Source of the DNA: Antilocapra americana
Taxonomy: Eukaryota; Chordata; Mammalia; Artiodactyla; Antilocapridae
Direction of reading: 5' to 3'
Length of the DNA stretch: 64,000 bases
NCBI GenBank assembly: GCA_007570785.1
Contig: ML664662.1
Span: 2,592,058 to 2,656,057 of the forward strand
How positions within the stretch are numbered: position 1 is the stretch's first letter; each line of letters opens with the position of its first letter. Positions 1-10,840 of the stretch are shown here, one piece after another. The position numbers and the translations under genes were made by a program. The notes below the pieces were generated by a model. That model was not told the DNA's origin. It saw only the letters and a program-made list of their open reading frames with translations, and did not search any database.

Positions 1-116
1 CACCAGTAAAAAAAAAAAAAAGACTACCTTTTATTGCTCTTAGTATTTCTGCATCTTTGGGAATTTTAAACCACATGGAAAATGAGGCACTTAATTTGAA
101 TGTGGTAAATAAGAAA

Positions 117-239
117 ATTGATTGGTTTGTGAATTCTATAATTTTTTATAATTCACTATATTTTTATCAATTTATAGGTTTGCTTACCTACCATATAGGC
201 TTTTCTCCATCTGATTATTCCTAGATCTCTTAGAATTCT
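117..239 (-). repeat. L1M-like LINE remnant, low confidence
   Basis: AT-rich, pyrimidine-leaning sequence of the kind produced by antisense old L1. Positions 117-168 closely resemble 7245-7297 further along the window, sharing GTGAATTCT and ATAATTCACTATATTTTT blocks, so this is an interspersed repeat rather than single-copy DNA. The family is inferred from the second copy's L1-like surroundings. Confidence 0.35.
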
Positions 240-318
240 TTTTTTTTTAATTTTCTTTACTTTATTGTGTTGGTTTTGCCATACAATGACATGAAACCAC
301 CATGGGTTTGCATATGCT
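240..318 (-). mobile_element. 79-bp L1 3'-end insertion with perfect TSD
   Basis: A poly(T) run at the left followed by the ruminant L1 3' UTR end in reverse orientation (the ATTGTGTTGGTTTTGCCATAC block recurs in other L1 ends here at 13.2 and 63.1 kb). The 19-bp sequence CTAGATCTCTTAGAATTCT flanks it exactly at 221-239 and 319-337. It is therefore a complete, extremely 5'-truncated L1 retroposition event, not a decayed piece of a larger copy. Confidence 0.85.
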
Positions 319-779
319 CTAGATCTCTTAGAATTCTAAGACACCATCAGCATAGAAGGGACGATGGAAGTGGTCTTCCTTTCCTCACTTCTGTTTGTGT
401 CAATTTTCTTAGTTTGAATTCTTAAATTAAATTCAAAGTTTACAATTTATAGTACTAAAGTAACATTGAGAGAGAAGATACAATTATCAATATTTTGTAT
501 TTTAAAGTCCTAACCTGAGTCATATATATGTGTATATATATATTTCATACTTTACTGTTTTTATGTAACATTTTTATATAGGCTTATATATACAACCCAT
601 TTAATTGAAGCTACAGTGTCATTAATGCAATACTATCTGATACAAAACTTCAATAGTTCTATGCCATAATTTCCTCTTTTAACCCCTGGTCCAAAGGAAA
701 TTGGACCAAAACAAGATGCACTGGAGATGAGGGGAATCCATCTACATCATATTAGGTCCAGGTAGAGTATTTAGGCTAG

Positions 780-1800
780 TCTCATAATAATGAGCCAGAA
801 GAAAAGAATAGTATGGCAAACTAAAACAAACAAACAAAAAAGATAGTATGCAGAAGATGTAAGTCTGGAAGTAAGTACAACACATAGACCCTTCCAGCTC
901 TAGAAGACCTTAGTAAGAATACGAAAAACAGCAAACCATTAGGAAGATTTTAAACAGGAAATGACAGAGCAAAGGAACAAAATTTAAACACCTCCCCTCA
1001 AAGGCAAACTAGTAGAAAGTTAATAAATAAACTATAAAGAAAGTAGTCATGACAAAAAGTTAACTTACTGGCATAGAGAGAGGGTTTAGATAATCACAGA
1101 GAATTAATAAAGAAAATAGAGAGGAAATGTTGGATATAGAAACAAAAACAACATGATATAAACCTAGTTGACATCACTGAGGTAGAGATTTCAACAATCG
1201 AAATTAGAAAAAAAATATGGACATGATATAGAAAACTTTCCACATGTTCCTCTGCAGATTTAATAAGCACACTATGTATACCAGGTAAAATTATTCAGAA
1301 AAGCTGACATTGAAAAACAAGCTAGTTATATTTTTCAACTTCAAGGAAGAAGAAAAAAGTCTTCAAGTATCCAAGCAGGAATAGAAGTCGTCAAAAAGAT
1401 GGTGGTTACAGGAGAGGATAGAATCAAACCAGCTTTACAGAAACATTCAATGACAGGAGACAGTGGAACTATAAGTAAGAAATGTAACTCAAGAATATGA
1501 TATTACTCAAGTGAAAACAATACTCAGACATTTTCAAACGTTAACTCAGAGCTTTTCTTGAAAAAGAATACTCAGTGATAAAATTCTGCCAGCAAAAAAA
1601 GGAATCAAAATAAATAACTCAGGAATGGAAAAATCTGATGAAGAGATTCATGGTGAACTTGAATCCACTGAGATATAGAATGAGATTAACCGGTGAGGGT
1701 ACTATGATTTCAGAACAGAATAAATATTTTAAACACTGACAATATAAAAATAATGCTAGCAACAAAATTGGTAGATGAGGGAAAAAAGAGTGGCAGAGCT
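780..1800 (+). repeat. HAL1/L1M-like LINE remnant
   Basis: Purine-rich, A-rich sequence. The stretch 1440-1620 resembles the old mammalian HAL1/L1 ORF1 region (GACAGTGGAACTATAAGTAA, then CAGACATTTTCAAACGTTA and TTCTTGAAAAAGAATACT). No open frame survives. The boundaries and the stretch 338-780 are unresolved; nothing else is recognisable there. Confidence 0.4.
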
Positions 1801-1923
1801 AATCAGCTTTCATGATAGCAGGTCTATCGATGAATCTAAAACCAAATTGTGCCATTCAAAAAATGAAGACACCAACATCTTAGTAATTTTCAAGATATTT
1901 TTTCTTGACTTATAGGGATCTTT

Positions 1924-2138
1924 TTGCTGTTGCTTAATCACTAAGTTGTGTCTGACTCTTTTGTAACCCCATGGACTGTAGCCCAGCCAGGTTCCTCTGT
2001 CCATGAGATTTTTCCCATGCAAAAATACTGGAGTGGGTTGCCATTTCCTTCTCCAGGGGATCTTCCCCACCCAGGCATCAAACCCACATCTCTTGAGTTG
2101 GCAGACAGATTCTTTACCATTGAGCCACCTGGGAGGCC
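1924..2138 (-). mobile_element. Bov-tA SINE
   Basis: Full-length tRNA-headed bovid SINE in reverse orientation: 3' BovA part at the left (AAGTTGTGTCTGACTC), tRNA-derived head at the right ending in the complement of the CTTCCCAGGTGGCTCA start. Imperfect TSDs, TATAGGGATCTTT at 1911-1923 and TATAGGAATCTTT at 2139-2151, differ by one base. Short open frames on both strands across it are SINE translations, not genes. Confidence 0.9.
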
Positions 2139-2971
2139 TATAGGAATCTTTTAGGAACCAATATATTCTGTAGCAAGAATGTCTTCTAAAGTTCAGTATT
2201 TCAGTGTCATCTCACTACTCTAAATTCAAGTAAAATTAATTTTCACATTTCATTTAAAGTAGCATGCACAATAATGTTCTATTGCTTCATCTGAGTGCTT
2301 GCTGCTAGTAATAGAGGTGTGTTCAATTTGCAGAAATTTATTAAACTGACACATTTGAACATTTTCTTCATATATGTTATACTTGAATATATTTTTTGAA
2401 ATTCTATTAATATAAAAATCTCTAAGAGTAAGAGTGTGTGTGAGAGAGAGACAACAGTCTGGTATAGTGATCTGGTTTGGAATTAAATGCTCTAAGTATT
2501 GTTTTGGTTAAAACATTTGTGAACCCAAATATTAAGTGGGAATAAAAAAGCAGTAAGCCCTCTGAACTTTGGGAAAAAACTACTGTTCTTGCTGTCTGCT
2601 CCTGTCAACTTACAATTTAAGAAATCCAATATTGGGAGCTTCCAAGCCTTGGTCTTAGAGAAATGAGATTCTCTGACATAATTCCACTAAAACAATATTT
2701 TTCTATACACCTCCTAAATACTGTCTCTAAAACTACATTTGTACAGCACATTTATGAATAGGTATCTGCCCCGTTACACTATTCTATTGTTCATCTGTTA
2801 CAATGATTCGAAATATCTGGGAATCTGATATCTACCATTCTGTTTGTGAAGTCTGCACTTTTTTAACCCTAAAAATAGAAAAGTTCATGTTAGTGGAGTT
2901 CTAAGAATCTCCTACCCACTCATCTACATCCTGAACCTGGCCAGAAGAATATATTATTTATCTACAGTATA

Positions 2972-3197
2972 TACAGTCATCACTCGGTATCTGCGGGGTC
3001 TGCTTCCAAGAGCCCCTGCATATAACAAAATCCCTGGATGCTTGAGTCCCATAGTGGCCCCTCAGTATCTGAGGTTTTGTATCTTCAGATTCAACCAACA
3101 GCACATTGTGTAGTGCTATAGAATTTACTATTGAAAACAATCCACATATAAGTGGACCCTGGCAGTTCAAACACACATTGTTAAAGGGTCAACTGTA
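2972..3197. mobile_element. Tigger-like (pogo group) DNA transposon remnant
   Basis: Short non-autonomous element with inverted-repeat-like ends (CAGTCATCACTCGGTATCTG at the left; GGGTCAACTGTA at the right) and TA flanks. Internal pieces such as GGATGCTTGAGTCC and CAGATTCAACCAAC match the human-type Tigger/MER2-group consensus as I recall it. It encodes no transposase. The open frame on the minus strand at 2958-3176 is non-coding. Confidence 0.65.
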
Positions 3198-4299
3198 TAT
3201 TGTTTACCATGCTACTGTGTCAAGATTATCCTGGCCACTTTGGCCTGCAGAGATTGGGCTCTAGATCAACACTGGTAATCCAAAATTCAACTGGGATGAA
3301 TAATCAATTTCCTTTTTTTCCTAAATGGCTTCACAATTAGTAGAAATTTGGAAATTAATTCATGTGTACACACCATTAATAAGCAACTTTGTCATAATTA
3401 TCATTGTTATAATTGTCATTTTGTTCCTGGAAGAATATTAGACGGGGAAACGTTTTCCGTCTTTAAGACACAGAATGTCTTGTGTAATTTCATTCTGTGC
3501 CAAGTGGATGATTACCTTGGCTGAAAGTAGAAAGTGTTTGTTTGTGGCATAGAGTTCAGTCAGCAATATTTGCCAAAAATGTTTATTTTGGGCTACATGG
3601 TGTCTTTAGAAATAACTTATTTGGTTCCTGTTGGAGAGGGTCAAATATTATGCCAATCCTAATTTAAACTATAAGTGGAAATGCTGAGATAATTCACATA
3701 GTAATTAGATTTTGGGTTTTAGAAAGAACAACCTTCATTTACTTAACAAAATGTCTGTATGAGAAAAAATTGAACAGAGTTGCTATGTATGCAAACTTAA
3801 CTCTCTCATTTAGTCTCCTTCACTAGCAGATTAGATAAATCATTGGAATCATTGCACTTTGGATTCAGAATCCAGAATATTCCAAATTGAAGATTCTTCA
3901 GAATCTATGAAATATTAAATTAAGAAATTCTAGTATGAGTTTAGGGTTTGCTCATTCCCTCTTTTTTTTCATTTAATTTGACTCCACATTCAATTTTGTT
4001 AGATTCAGATTGAAGCAAACTGATGTCCCTAAGAATGGCCAGTTCAGCTGCTTCTATAAATGTCATTCTTTACCTATTGTAGGGACTAGACCTTCTGTAT
4101 ATTCAACCAGTTGATTCAAGTACTTCACCTTTCTTTGTGCCATTTGTGTAATTCCTCCAAGGCTAGAAAATAGAGTGCTTGGGTTATTACTACTTAATGT
4201 TATATTTACTCAAAATTCTACTTTTTATTGATTCAAGCATAAGATATTAATTTGCCCTTCTTCTAGAACAAAACTCTTGACCTGTCTTCCAGAGTCTTA
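3198..4299. other. Single-copy AT-rich stretch with two adjacent inverted repeats
   Basis: No interspersed repeat recognised. Contains the imperfect 21-bp palindrome at 3441-3461 centred on AACGTT and, four bases later, a perfect AAGACA/TGTCTT hairpin at 3465-3481 with a 5-base loop. No coding potential seen. Confidence 0.4.
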
Positions 4300-4394
4300 T
4301 CTCCCCTCCCTTTCCCTCCCCTTTCCACTCACCTTGCTTCCCCTCCTCCTCCCCCTCCTGCTCCTCCTCCTCCCTTCTCTTCTCTCTCTTCCCA
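4300..4394. repeat. Polypyrimidine tract, (CTC/CCT)-rich
   Basis: Almost uninterrupted C/T on the plus strand, with repeated CCTCCTCC units. It is a low-complexity tract. The minus-strand open frame over it (Arg/Gly/Glu-rich) is a composition artefact. Confidence 0.85.
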
Positions 4395-4734
4395 CCAAAG
4401 GGACAGAAATTAAATGGGAGGAATGATTAATAGGAGTATGATATACTCCCAAGTCTTGCACTATTTTGGAATCCTGTAATCCATTCAACAAAACGAGATG
4501 TGCATGGAGGTCAAGTTCACCCACAAGATACTATATAAGACAATATAATAAATTAACCAAACAAAAAATTAAACCCACCACACCTTGCAAAGTGATTAAT
4601 TCCAAAATTATGACTGCATTCTTATTGAGGCCATAGAAATGTCCATGTAAATTGGTGATATAATACCAAAATTAGGTAGAAACAAGTCTTTCTAACGAAC
4701 ATTGTATTTACTTGAGAGGGTGGGGGTGTCAGAT

Positions 4735-4973
4735 CACATAGTGTAGTGAAAAGAGCAAAGCTTCTGGAGTCAGACCTGTCCCTATCTCCCACCCGACAAC
4801 CCCCAGGTGTAAATCACTTCTCTGCCACTTCCTAGCTTGTGGGCTCAGAAAAGACATATACCCTCCATAAGTCTCAGTTTCCTCACCAAGAGTTAATGAA
4901 AAGATTAAAGGTGAAGTATGCACCTTACAGAATATCAAGCATTTGGTAGGTAGTAAATATGTCACCTGGCTAT
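4735..4973 (+). repeat. MIR SINE
   Basis: Matches the MIR core layout: AAAGCTTCTGGAGTCAGACC near the 5' side, then the CACTTCTCTGCCACTTCCTAGCT core, then CTCAGTTTCCTCA and the 3' GGTAGGTAGTAAAT end. An ancient tRNA-derived mammalian SINE, substantially diverged. Confidence 0.75.
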
Positions 4974-5000
4974 GATATATATATATATATATATATATTA
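4974..5000. repeat. (TA)n microsatellite
   Basis: About 13 uninterrupted TA units directly at the 3' end of the MIR copy. Likely length-variable. Confidence 0.95.
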
Positions 5001-5159
5001 CAGTATATTGTATTAGTCTATATCATGAGGCTGTATATGAGGACTGTGAATGACAGTAAATACCTGTATTTTCTTGTAGCTCATCTATCTTTTGTAATGT
5101 GAAGCATTTTGGGAAGTCTTAGACCTCTTCCATTTGCAAATTTGGGCATTACATGATGC

Positions 5160-5215
5160 CTTTTTTTTCTTTTCTCCTCCCTCTTTTCTTTTCTCTCCCC
5201 TCTCTTTCTTTTCAG
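5160..5215. repeat. Polypyrimidine tract
   Basis: T/C-only run with TTTTC and CTCC motifs on the plus strand. Low complexity. Confidence 0.8.
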
Positions 5216-5329
5216 CTTTCTCACTATGCTCTCTCAGCACACATTCTTAATTCACAAATTCCTAATCGTACATAATGTCAATATTTACAACACTCATGAT
5301 TTAAATCTCTCAAACGTATTTAGCCAAGA

Positions 5330-5890
5330 AATGAAACATTTGAAGAAGCAGGAATTTAGAGAGAAGTCATAAATGAAAGAAGGAGAGGAAGTTAGCTATG
5401 TGAATAGCTGGGGGGGAAAGCAAGTCATACAGGGGAAACAGCCAGTGCAAATGTCTTGAGGCAGAGATGTGCTTGAAATAGTCAAGGAATGACAAAGCGG
5501 CTGGTGTGGCAGTAGCAGATAGAGTAAAGGGGGGAGTATTAGGTGATGAAATTCAAAAGGTGATGGGGTCAGATCACAGAGGGATTTGTAAGCTATTTTA
5601 AAGACTCACTCTTATTGGAGGAAGAAGTGTCATTGGAGTGTTTTGAGCAAAAAGCATGACATGATTTGATATACATATAAAAAGAACCCTCTGTTATTCT
5701 CAGGGTTGAGAATAATCTCCAGAGAAGCAAGAGTGAAAGCTAGATGAGCAGTCAGAAGACCATTGAAATCATCCAGGAGAGAGATGAAAGTGACTTAGAC
5801 AAAGATAGTGGTGATAAGTGGTTGTGTTCTAGGTACATTTAAAAAGTTGAGCCAGTAAAATCTGGTGATGGATTGCTTTTAGGTGTCAGG
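5330..5890 (+). repeat. Ancient interspersed repeat, family not named
   Basis: Contains the string of motifs CTTGAGGCAGAG, GGGTCAGATCACAGAGGG, ATTTGTAAGCTATTTTAAAG, GAGTGTTTTGAGCAAAAAGC and CATCCAGGAGAGAGATGA. I recall this combination from a widespread mammalian medium-reiterated repeat but cannot name it safely. No open frame survives. Confidence 0.5.
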
Positions 5891-6179
5891 AAAAAAAAAG
5901 AAGATAATCAAGGACGACGAGTTTTTGATCTAGGCAACCAAAAAGAGCTAACACTGAAATGGGAAAGACTGCTGGCAGACCATGTTTGAGTGAGAAGATC
6001 AAGAATCTAATTTTAAACATGTTAATTTCAAGATACCTATTATACATTAAGCAGGGACTCAGTATAGGTGGTCACATATAAGTGTTGAATCATAGTAAGT
6101 GCTGTCCCAGATTTTTATTTTCCTAAGAGTGCAGTGGATCCAAAAGGTTTTGATGATAAAAAATCCACCACCAACAGTA

Positions 6180-6640
6180 AATATCCCTGACCCCCTCACC
6201 AGCCTCACCATCTCTTTTGTCCCCTGCACAAGCTGCCTTCCCCAGAGTTGTCTAAGCATCTCTGTCACCCTGTATTCACTCCTCAACCCACTCCACTCTG
6301 GCTTCTAGTGCCATCACTCTACAGATAACTGTTTTCTCTGACGCTACTAGTCACCGTCCATAGTGCAGATCAAGTTTTCAGTTCTCCTGCTACTTGATGT
6401 TGTCAATACTTGACACTGCCAACCAACCACATCCTCGTTGGGATGTGTTCTTTCCTCTCCTTCCAAATTTTTCTCCTTTCTCTCTTGCTTAGCCTCCATT
6501 GCTAGTTTATCCTTCTCTTCCCAGTCTTTAAATGTTGGAGTTCATAATGATTCCCTTTAGACCCTCTTTTCCCCTTGTTCTTTAGCCCTGGGCAGTGTGT
6601 CCAATATCATCCATATGTGCTTGACTCAAAAATATGTGCC
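6180..6640 (+). repeat. L2 LINE fragment (reverse transcriptase region)
   Basis: Plus-strand pyrimidine-rich sequence whose order of motifs follows the L2 ORF2: CACTCTGGCTTC, then CAATACTTGACACTGCCAACC, then AAATGTTGGAGTTC. The surviving 69-residue frame at 6099-6308 is incidental. Heavily decayed. Confidence 0.65.
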
Positions 6641-6644
6641 TCTA

Positions 6645-6785
6645 GGAACTTCCAGGGTGGTCCAGTGGTTCAGACTTTGCCTTCCAATGGAGGGGGTGCA
6701 AGTCTGATTCCTGGTCAGGGATCTAAGATCCTATATGCCTTGGGGCCAACAAAATGAAGCATGAAACAGAAGCAGTACTGTAACA
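6645..6785 (+). mobile_element. CHR-type SINE
   Basis: Begins AACTTCCAGGGTGGTCCAG, continues with the B-box-like GATTCCTGGTCAGGGATCTA and ends GGCCAACAAAATGAAG, the layout of the short cetartiodactyl CHR tRNA-derived SINE. Diverged; the TSD is not clear. Confidence 0.75.
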
Positions 6786-6989
6786 CATATGAGTGGTAGC
6801 TCGTATGTAACACCCCACGAGTGGTAGCTGCTTCTTATGGCTCTTTTCTCTGCCTTGCCTCAGTTTTGCTTTTTTGTCCTTTCAGCCCTCCACCACCTAT
6901 GTAATTAAATCCCAATATTAAAACCTCTCTATTATAATACTTAGGGCAGTTTCTGTTTTCTCAGATGGGCCCTTACTGATACAACAACT

Positions 6990-7537
6990 TTGGTTATGAG
7001 TCCATTTGGGGTTTTTTTCATCTTTTCTTAAGTTATTTTCAATAGTTTTTTATCTTCCTAGAGAATTATCCATATTATCAGCAGAGTTGTGCCAAGTATT
7101 TTCTTCTAGTTCTTTCAAAATCCTCTGTTTCTATAATAATAAACCTAACCTCATTTGTAAATTTTTTATTCATTCTCATATTCTTCTTTATTTTCTCATT
7201 TAGGGTGTTTTAGGGTTTTGTCCCCTTTCTGAAGAAACAACTGCATTTGATTGATTTGTGAATTCTGTCATTTTTATAATTCACTATATTTTTTATCTTA
7301 TGAATGTATTGTTCTGCTTTTATCAGTTGTTTTCCTATTTTTAAAAACATTAAGTTGGCTATTTAAGTCATTTGTTTTCATCTTTCCTATATAGTAATGA
7401 AACTGTTTAAGTGTATTTTTCTTTGATTCCTACTTTACTTCTTTTAATTGTTCTTCTTTAGATAGACTCTGTTTGTGGCTTTGATATCTTCTTTGGCCCA
7501 AAAGTTTCTTGAGATTTTTTTTTTAAAGTAAAATTTT
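6990..7537 (-). repeat. Old L1 fragment, antisense
   Basis: Long T-rich stretch without purine runs. Phrases such as CTTTGATATCTTCTTTGGCCC followed by AAAAGTTTCTTGAGA resemble reversed L1 ORF2 5' sequence. It resumes after the SINE at 7538-7718, continuing to roughly 8000. No long frame survives on the minus strand. Confidence 0.5.
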
Positions 7538-7718
7538 CTCAGTCATGTCCTGCTCTTTGCAACCCCATGGACTATACAGTTCATGGAATTCTCCAGACCA
7601 GAATACTGGAGTGGGTAGCCTTTCCCTTCTCCTGGAAATCTTACCAAACCAGGGATCAAACCCAGGTCTCCAGCATTGCAGGCAGATTCTTTACCAGCTG
7701 ACCCACAAGGGAAGCCAT
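7538..7718 (-). mobile_element. Bov-tA SINE, 3'-shortened
   Basis: Reverse-orientation SINE from CTCAGTCATGTCCTGCTC to the head complement CCACAAGGGAAGCC. Diverged (TACAGTTCATGGAATT where consensus has a cleaner block), so relatively old. It interrupts antisense L1-like sequence. Confidence 0.85.
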
Positions 7719-8973
7719 AAGTTCTATATAATTAAGTTATTTTAGTTTCTATATTTGTTATTAACTTAAGCTTCATTATTTGGGGTCAACAAATATAATC
7801 TCCATTAATATACTTGGGAGGACTTATTGAAGTTTTCTTTGCTGATGCCTTATTCCTTCAATTCTAATATAAACTTTAATTTTACTGCTCTTTTTATTGA
7901 CTCTAAGACATTTTAATATCTATGAAATGTGACATCTTACCAATAACGAATGGTATCTTGCAGTTACCTATTCGTAGTGTTTTTACTTTCTTAGTGGGAC
8001 ATAAAATAGTATTAGATTTTACAGTCTGATGACATCTTAAATTTAATGAATATATTTTGTTTAGATCACACTAAAATTGTAACATGCCTCAAAATATCTA
8101 CGAAAAGAAGTTTGACAACTATTAGGTTTTTCCCCTACAGCTGTTACTGATCATTGGTGTATCTTATTGTTGATGAAATCTTACAATGAAAGACAAAGTC
8201 TTATAGTTCTATGGATACATGAAAATAAAAAAGGAAGTGCTACCTCTTTTCAGGGTATAAAATTCAATATATATCTATTTAATCAATTATCTTAATTATG
8301 TTATTTAAATCCTTAGGAAAACCTTACTTAGATTTTGATGATAGTGGTACGTGGGGAGTTAGTATACTCAATCTGTTGTACTGCAAAGTAAAAGTCTCCA
8401 ATTTTTTAACTTGTTTATTTCTTATTGTAGTTACTTCAGGATTTAAATGTATGCATGTTGAATATACATTATTTGTTGCACAAATAAATGTTAGTTCATT
8501 ATTTGAATTGTACCTTTTATCATTAAAAATTGATTCTATTTGTCATTTTAATGTGTTTTTAAAAATTCAGCCTTACAGGATATTAATTTTGGTGACCAAT
8601 TTTTCATTTTGGTTCCATTTGCCTGATGTTTTTGCCCATTGTTTTAATTTAAATCTCTGTATATTGAACTGTTTTTGTAGTAATTGGATTTTACCAGCTT
8701 CCCCAGTCCTTGGTTTTTTAATTTCAATTAATCACTTGGTTGACTTGATTTTGTCATCAGGTGATTTTTTTCCCCAAGAAGAGCTTGTGGGTGCAATATT
8801 CTCTTAGTTTTTGTATGTTTTAAAATACCATTTTTTTTATACCTGGACAACAGACTGACTATGAAATTATGGGGTCTCACTCCCTGCCCCAGAACTCTGA
8901 GCATTGCTGTGGATAAGTTTGAAGTCTCCCTGATTTATTCTAGCTTTTTTCATGTATGCCCATTAGATTCGAG
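7719..8973. other. AT-rich stretch, partly antisense L1-like, no gene
   Basis: The first 300 bases continue the antisense L1-like material; the rest (about 8000-8970) is not recognised. It carries a 169-residue plus-strand frame at 8298-8807 rich in Phe, Leu and Ile. That composition is expected from T-rich DNA and has no recognisable domain, so I do not call a gene. Confidence 0.4.
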
Positions 8974-9177
8974 GGCTTCCCTGGTGGCTCAAATGGTAAA
9001 GAATCTGCTGGCAATGCAGGAGACCCTAGTTTGATCCTGGAGTCAGGAAGATCCCCTGGAGAAAGAAATGGCAACCCATCCCAGTATTCTTGCCTGGGAA
9101 ATCCCATGGACAGAGGAGCCTGGTGGGCTACAGTCCATGGGGTCACAAGAATCAGACACGACAGAGTGACTAACACA
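8974..9177 (+). mobile_element. Bov-tA SINE
   Basis: Near-complete forward copy: GGCTTCCCTGGTGGCTCAAA head with A-box-like TGGCTCAAATGG, BovA body CCAGTATTCTTGCCTGG, end CAGACACGACAGAGTGACTA. Flanking AGATTC on both sides is a possible short TSD. Apparent frames on both strands are SINE-derived. Confidence 0.93.
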
Positions 9178-9636
9178 CATGTAAGATTCTATGTATTCAC
9201 TGAGGTTCAGTAACTTTACTTGTATATGTCTCACTGTTTACTATTCTATATCACCTTTTCCCTTGAATTTAGTATACACTCAATCCACAGATTCATGCCT
9301 TCCTTAATTTCAAGCGAGTTTCCTTTAATTTCATCACTGAATGGTTTTTCTCCTCTAGGTTTTCTATCCATTTCTTCTGATACTTATCAGTATTCTTTTG
9401 TGTCCCTTTCATAGCTGTCACTTTTTTCCGTTTAGTTTCATTTATTTCCCCCTTTTCAATTCAAATTGGACAGTTTGTTTTCAAGGCATCTCCATATTAC
9501 TTTCTTCTGATATCAGTAACATCTATTCTACTTTGTGCCTTTCAAATGTGATTGCATTCTGAAATACTTCATTTAAAGAAAGACTTTTAAAAATCATGGT
9601 GATTATGGCAATATTCAATAAAATTGGGTTGGAGGT
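9178..9636. other. T-rich stretch, possibly antisense HAL1/L1
   Basis: Pyrimidine-rich plus strand with no clear repeat boundary. The short frame at 9220-9414 is Ser/Phe-rich and not gene-like. Probably an old LINE remnant. Confidence 0.3.
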
Positions 9637-10512
9637 ACATGAGAAATGCAAATCAAAACCACAATGATGTACCATCACATGCTGGCCAGAATGGCTGCCA
9701 TCAAAATGTCCACAAACAATAAATGCCAGAGAGGGTATGGAGAAAAGGGAACCCTCTTACACTGTTGGAGGGAATGCAAACTAGTACAGCTATGGGGAAC
9801 AGTGTGGAGATTCCTTAAAAAATTAGAAATAGAACTGCCATACAACCCAGCAATCCCACTGCTGGGCATACACACTGATGAAACCAGAATTGAAAGAGAC
9901 ATATGTACCCCGATGTTCATTGCAGCACGGTTTATAATAGCCAGGACACGGAAGTAACTTAGATGTCCATCAACAGATGAATGGATAAGAATGTTGTAGT
10001 AGAAATACACAATGGAATATTACTCAGCTATTAAAAAGAACACATTTGAGTCAGTTCTAATGAGTTGGATGGAACTGGAGCCTATTATACAGGGTGAAGT
10101 CAGTCAGAAAAAAAAAACACCAATACAGTATATTAACACATATATATAGAATTTAGAAAGATGGTAATGATGACCCTGTATGTAAGACAGCAAAAGAGAC
10201 ACAGATGTAAAGAACAGACTTTTGGACTCTGTGGGAGAAGGCAAGGGTGGGAAGATTTAAGAGAATAGCATTTCACATATGTATATTACCATATGTGAAA
10301 CAGATCACCAGTCCAGGTTCGATATGAGACAGGGTGCTCAGGGCCAGTGCACTGGGATGACCCTGAGGGATGGATGGGGAGGGAGGTGGGAGGGGTATCG
10401 GGATATATATGTGTCCACATATACACCTGTGGCTGATTCATGTCGATGTATGGCAAAAACCACAATATTGTAAAGTAATTAGCCTCCAATTAAAATTAAT
10501 TAATTAATTCTA
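9637..10512 (+). mobile_element. L1 3' end (ORF2 C-terminus plus 3' UTR), ruminant type
   Basis: Starts in the ORF2 C-terminal coding region and reads through the usual GGAATGCAAACTAGTACAGC, CAATCCCACTGCTGGGCATA and AATGGATAAGAA blocks, then the ruminant 3' UTR (GGATGGATGGGGAGGGAGG, GGCTGATTCATGTCGATGTA) to an AATT-repeat tail. A 103-residue L1-derived frame remains at 9646-9957 but stops thereafter. 5'-truncated, inactive. Confidence 0.92.
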
Positions 10513-10718
10513 GAAAACATACTTTTAAAGATCAGTTTTAGGTTCACAGCAAAATTGAAAGGAAAGTGTAGAGATTTCTCATATATTCCCTGCCTCTACA
10601 CACCCACAGCCTCCTCCACTCTCAGCATCCTTTACTGGAGTGGTACATTTGTTACAGTCAATGACCATACATTGACCATAGCTTACATTACAAATATAGT
10701 TGTTATTTCTAATTGTTT
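10513..10718 (-). repeat. L1MB-like 3' UTR fragment
   Basis: Reverse-orientation match to the older L1 3' UTR: TTTTAGGTTCACAGCAAAAT, CTCCACTCTCAGCATCC and GAGTGGTACATTTGTTACAG in consensus order. The remaining sequence to 10845 shows no repeat that I can name. Confidence 0.75.
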
Positions 10719-10840
10719 TTATTTAATATTCATATTTCCTGAGTCCTGCCAGTATATTATATTTCTTACTCAGTACTTTGTCATCCCTTACTATCTCTTC
10801 CTTGAGCCCCTTTCCTTTTCTTCTTTAAAGACATGTAACT

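Noticed and set aside
4974..5000. Tandem short repeats as a CRISPR array
   Set aside because: This and the other short tandem runs are dinucleotide microsatellites with no spacers; the DNA is mammalian.
6645..6785. Possible tRNA gene because of tRNA-like boxes in the CHR and Bov-tA copies
   Set aside because: The A/B-box-like text is the tRNA-derived head of SINEs; no cloverleaf with acceptor pairing is present.
8298..8807. 169-residue plus-strand open frame, the longest single frame outside repeats
   Set aside because: Rich in Phe, Leu, Ile and Cys as expected from T-rich DNA; no domain, no promoter or splice context. Most likely chance in old LINE-like sequence.
9646..9957. 103-residue plus-strand frame
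   Set aside because: It is the ORF2 C-terminal tail of a 5'-truncated L1.
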